35,256 nt of DNA, from NCBI RefSeq assembly GCF_021440345.1, contig NZ_JAKCNS010000031.1, positions 1-35,256 of the forward strand. Direction: 5' to 3'. Source of the stretch: Kluyvera intermedia (GTDB taxonomy: Bacteria > Pseudomonadota > Gammaproteobacteria > Enterobacterales > Enterobacteriaceae). The position numbers were made by a program, and so were the translations under genes. Positions 32,867-35,256 of this stretch are shown piece by piece (within the stretch, counting starts at the first letter, position 1; every line of letters starts with the position of its first letter). The notes under the pieces are model-generated. The model was not told the DNA's origin. It searched no databases and saw nothing but the letters and a program-made list of their open reading frames with translations.

Positions 32867-33382
32867 ATGCTGATTTTGCTTGAAGATAAAATTGCTACAC
32901 CGCTCGGGCCGCTGTGGATCCTATGTGATGAAAATTTTCATTTACGGGCCGTCGAATGGGAAGAACACAGCGATCGTATGGAGCAATTACTGGATATTCA
33001 CTACCGCACTGAAGGCTATCAGCGTGTAGCCGCAAGTAACCCAGGTGGATTAAGCCGTGTGATGACCAACTACTTTGAGGGCGATTTGTCCATTATTGAG
33101 TCGGTCCCTACCGCCACCGCCGGGACGCCGTTCCAGCGCGAAGTGTGGCAGGCTTTACGTACCATTCCCTGCGGCCAGGTAATGCACTATGGGCAACTGG
33201 CTGAACAGCTTGGCCGTCCCGGAGCCGCTCGCGCCGTGGGAGCCGCCAATGGTTCAAACCCAGTCAGCGTAGTGGTGCCCTGCCATCGCGTGATTGGCCG
33301 CAACGGCACCATGACCGGCTACGCGGGCGGCGTGCAGCGTAAAGAGTGGCTTTTACGCCATGAAGGCTACCTGCTGCTTTGA
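32867..33382 (+). CDS. ogt: Methylated-DNA--protein-cysteine methyltransferase Ogt
   Basis: 171 aa, same length as E. coli Ogt. Removes alkyl groups from O6-alkylguanine and O4-alkylthymine in a suicide reaction. The helix-turn-helix part ([20 protein letters not shown], then [20 protein letters not shown]) carries the acceptor Cys in PCHRV, and the C-terminal [20 protein letters not shown] is typical. The Shine-Dalgarno is weak (GGAAAAA at distance). fnr follows on the same strand after 196 nt with its own regulated promoter. Confidence 0.96.
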   Translation: MLILLEDKIATPLGPLWILCDENFHLRAVEWEEHSDRMEQLLDIHYRTEGYQRVAASNPGGLSRVMTNYFEGDLSIIESVPTATAGTPFQREVWQALRTIPCGQVMHYGQLAEQLGRPGAARAVGAANGSNPVSVVVPCHRVIGRNGTMTGYAGGVQRKEWLLRHEGYLLL

Positions 33383-33442
33383 TTTTCTGTGCCCTTTAGC
33401 CGTTTATCGGAAACCACTTTGCGTTACCTTATCTTAAATTTA

Positions 33443-33456
33443 TTGATATATATCAA
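33443..33456. promoter_or_regulatory. Upstream FNR box of fnr
   Basis: TTGATATATATCAA is a perfect match to the FNR consensus TTGAT-N4-ATCAA. Its centre is 103 bp from the centre of the second box, the same arrangement known for the autoregulated E. coli fnr promoter. Confidence 0.88.
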
Positions 33457-33545
33457 CTGGATATATGTCAATAAATGGTATCCCTTTTTAATCTTGGGTG
33501 AATACCACCGCCGAGACTTACTTGCTCACCAAAAAGATGTTAAAA

Positions 33546-33559
33546 TTGACTAATATCAA
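33546..33559. promoter_or_regulatory. Proximal FNR box at the fnr start point
   Basis: TTGACTAATATCAA matches 9 of 10 consensus bases of the FNR site and, by analogy with E. coli, is centred on the transcription start, so FNR binding represses its own gene. TAAAAT at 33541-33546 is the probable -10. This leaves a leader of about 27 nt. Confidence 0.85.
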
Positions 33560-33578
33560 TTACGGCTTGAGCAAACCT

Positions 33579-34331
33579 ATGATCCCGGAAAAGAGAATTA
33601 TACGACGCATTCAGTCTGGCGGTTGCGCTATCCATTGTCAGGATTGCAGCATCAGCCAGCTTTGCATCCCGTTCACTCTTAATGAGCATGAGCTTGATCA
33701 GCTGGATAATATTATCGAGCGTAAAAAGCCCATTCAGAAAGGGCAGACCTTGTTCAAAGCCGGTGATGAACTGAAATCTCTGTATGCGATTCGTTCCGGT
33801 ACCATTAAGAGCTATACCATCACCGAACAAGGTGACGAACAGATTACCGGCTTCCATCTGGCTGGTGATTTAGTGGGTTTCGACGCCATCGGTACCGGCC
33901 ACCATCCGAGCTTTGCTCAGGCTCTGGAAACCTCGATGGTCTGTGAAATCCCGTTTGAAACGCTGGATGATTTATCCGGTAAGATGCCAAACCTGCGTCA
34001 GCAGATGATGCGTCTGATGAGCGGTGAGATCAAAGGCGACCAGGACATGATCCTGCTGTTGTCGAAGAAAAATGCCGAAGAACGCCTGGCGGCCTTCATC
34101 TATAACCTGTCACGTCGCTTTGCTCAGCGTGGTTTCTCTCCGCGTGAGTTCCGCCTGACCATGACCCGTGGCGATATCGGCAACTATCTCGGTCTGACGG
34201 TTGAAACCATCAGTCGCCTGTTAGGTCGCTTCCAGAAAAGCGGCATGCTGGCGGTAAAAGGTAAATATATCACTATTGAAAACAGCGATGCGCTGGCGGT
34301 GTTAGCGGGTCATTCACGCAACGTGGCCTAA
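33579..34331 (+). CDS. fnr: Anaerobic global regulator FNR
   Basis: 250 aa, nearly identical to E. coli FNR. The oxygen-sensing [4Fe-4S] ligands are present: Cys20, Cys23, Cys29 in [14 protein letters not shown], and the fourth Cys in TSMVCEIPF. Then the cyclic-nucleotide-like domain, the dimer helix and the helix-turn-helix [20 protein letters not shown] with the recognition residues E-xx-SR. The frame is open to 33498, but those 27 codons cover the promoter and an FNR box, so ATG 33579 ([15 protein letters not shown]) is right. A strong terminator follows. Confidence 0.98.
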   Translation: MIPEKRIIRRIQSGGCAIHCQDCSISQLCIPFTLNEHELDQLDNIIERKKPIQKGQTLFKAGDELKSLYAIRSGTIKSYTITEQGDEQITGFHLAGDLVGFDAIGTGHHPSFAQALETSMVCEIPFETLDDLSGKMPNLRQQMMRLMSGEIKGDQDMILLLSKKNAEERLAAFIYNLSRRFAQRGFSPREFRLTMTRGDIGNYLGLTVETISRLLGRFQKSGMLAVKGKYITIENSDALAVLAGHSRNVA

Positions 34332-34356
34332 TCATATCGCCCCTCTCGTTTTCCTG

Positions 34357-34382
34357 AAAACCCCGATAATTCGGGGTTTTTT
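34357..34382 (+). terminator. Intrinsic terminator after fnr
   Basis: AAAACCCCGA (34357-34366) pairs with TCGGGGTTTT (34371-34380), loop TAAT, and the T-run continues to 34382. Symmetric A/T flanks make it usable in both directions. Confidence 0.9.
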
Positions 34383-34634
34383 CTTTCCAGCCGTCTATCA
34401 AATAAGCCATTGTAATTAAGTCGCCGTCATCAGGACATTCTAATCTGCAGGCTTTATGATGTAAGGCGAAATTTACCCCGCTCTATTGATCTTAGATTCA
34501 GTCTCTCCTATAGATAAAACAGCGTTATTCACGTATGGACGTTCGATTTGATGTCACCGTTTTGTGTCACGGCGGGATAACATCGAAAAGATCATAAGTT
34601 ATTAATGAAAATAACCTTTTAAAAGAGAACGGTC

Positions 34635-35256
34635 ATGCGCACGGCCATACTGCCAGTGAGTTTTGCGGTCCTTATATTCATTGCCGGCGTTGCTATTTTG
34701 AATGTTCAGCTGTGGTATTCGGCGCGCCTAATCAGCTCAAATGGCGCAATGCACACGATAAAAACTATCGATGCCATTCTTGATGAAGCCCGAGTAGCGA
34801 CGAAAACAGCAATGAAGATCGCCTATCAAGGCTGCTCAGCGGAAAATCAATATCAGTTGGGGACCGAGGCGGCACTCAAACCGCATCTGCGCACGATCAT
34901 CATTTTGAAGGAGGGTAAATCATGGTGCTCCTCGCTACCGGGCAATCGGGTACTGCTTTATCATCCGGCGATGCTTCCCGATGAGAGATTACTGCTCTTA
35001 TCTGCCAAAGAAACCACTAACAATTTGCCGGTGTTGATATATCAGACGCTTACTCCAGAAGGAAAAATAGTGGTCAGCGTAAGTGACGCACATATTCGCG
35101 ACGCGTTGAACAGCGTTATCCCTGATGCAAACTATATCCTACTGATTGATGGCAAAACGCTGGCAACGTCGGGCGATGTCAGCATCGGTCAGTTCAATGA
35201 AAAGACCACCGGCGTGATGAATTCAACCCGTTATCCCGGTGATGCTGCCAACTTAC
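34635..35256 (+). CDS. CSS-motif membrane protein, probable cyclic-di-GMP phosphodiesterase (5' part)
   Basis: The reading frame from ATG 34635 stays open to the window edge, 207 codons. A first transmembrane helix (FAVLIFIAGVAILNVQLW, about 9-26) leads to a periplasmic domain with the CSS-motif cysteines: YQGCSAENQYQL and, about 35 residues later, KSWCSSLPGN. This domain is found on PdeB/PdeC/PdeD-type EAL phosphodiesterases, where a disulfide of the CSS motif controls activity; the second helix and EAL domain would lie beyond the window. AGAGAACGG precedes the ATG. In E. coli uspE follows fnr, so this gene is an insertion relative to that order. Confidence 0.82.
   Translation, partial: MRTAILPVSFAVLIFIAGVAILNVQLWYSARLISSNGAMHTIKTIDAILDEARVATKTAMKIAYQGCSAENQYQLGTEAALKPHLRTIIILKEGKSWCSSLPGNRVLLYHPAMLPDERLLLLSAKETTNNLPVLIYQTLTPEGKIVVSVSDAHIRDALNSVIPDANYILLIDGKTLATSGDVSIGQFNEKTTGVMNSTRYPGDAANL

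Noticed and set aside
33498-33578. 27-codon N-terminal extension of FNR
   Set aside because: It would cover the proximal FNR box and promoter; the known FNR start MIPEKR lies at 33579.
1-35256. CRISPR arrays, tRNA/rRNA genes, insertion sequences
   Set aside because: No regularly spaced repeats, cloverleaf-like tRNA signatures, rRNA blocks or transposase-like proteins were seen.

Overview
The window reads as a chromosomal segment of an enterobacterium of the Klebsiella/Raoultella type. FNR, Ogt, SmrA, YncE, YncD, MnaT, YdcZ, YdcY, FeaB and FeaR all look like close relatives of the E. coli proteins, while a protocatechuate (pca) lower pathway, an srfABC operon and a lipoprotein pectinesterase are added. 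The genus is an inference from gene content and codon use, not from a marker gene.

Layout. Positions 1-2888 are AT-richer and look like a decayed accessory segment: a small periplasmic molybdopterin-fold protein, a 48-codon stub of its probable partner, a His/Asn/Gly-rich ORF without a proper start, an unrecognised 300-aa gene and long gene-free stretches. Positions 2889-5530 carry divergent feaB and feaR (phenylacetaldehyde oxidation). Next come a YgdI/YgdR-type lipoprotein, divergent yncE/yncD with a Fur-box-like site between them, mcbR, an XRE-cupin regulator back-to-back with mnaT-ydcZ, and a DppA-like binding protein with ydcY. Positions 14140-16056 hold an AT-rich O-acetyltransferase (acyltransferase-3 plus SGNH), probably acquired. 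Positions 16301-22740 hold srfABC: a single-pass membrane protein, a very large actin/Hsp70-fold ATPase, and a protein with a degenerate P-loop. Positions 22872-24305 encode a vanillin/salicylaldehyde-type dehydrogenase. Then, on the minus strand, come a pectinesterase lipoprotein and the pcaIJFBDC operon, with divergent pcaR. smrA, ogt and fnr follow, and the window ends inside a CSS-motif (cyclic-di-GMP phosphodiesterase type) gene.

How it fits together. Many genes point to growth on plant-derived carbon. Pectinesterase demethylates pectin, FeaB and the vanillin-type dehydrogenase oxidise aromatic aldehydes to acids, and PcaBCDIJF turn carboxymuconate (from protocatechuate) into acetyl-CoA and succinyl-CoA. 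The ring-cleavage enzyme PcaGH is not in the window. Regulation can be read in several gaps: two 19-bp-spaced pairs of PcaR-type operators between pcaI and pcaR, one of which matches the 15-bp Pseudomonas PcaR site as I recall it; a KdgR-like box plus a hairpin that hides the ribosome binding site and start codon of the pectinesterase; two FNR boxes 103 bp apart upstream of fnr; and a 21-bp-spaced repeat between feaB and feaR.

The least understood system here is srfABC. Its families are named but mechanistically obscure, and the motifs suggest an envelope-anchored ATPase/GTPase-like machine. No tRNA, rRNA, insertion sequence or CRISPR array was found.
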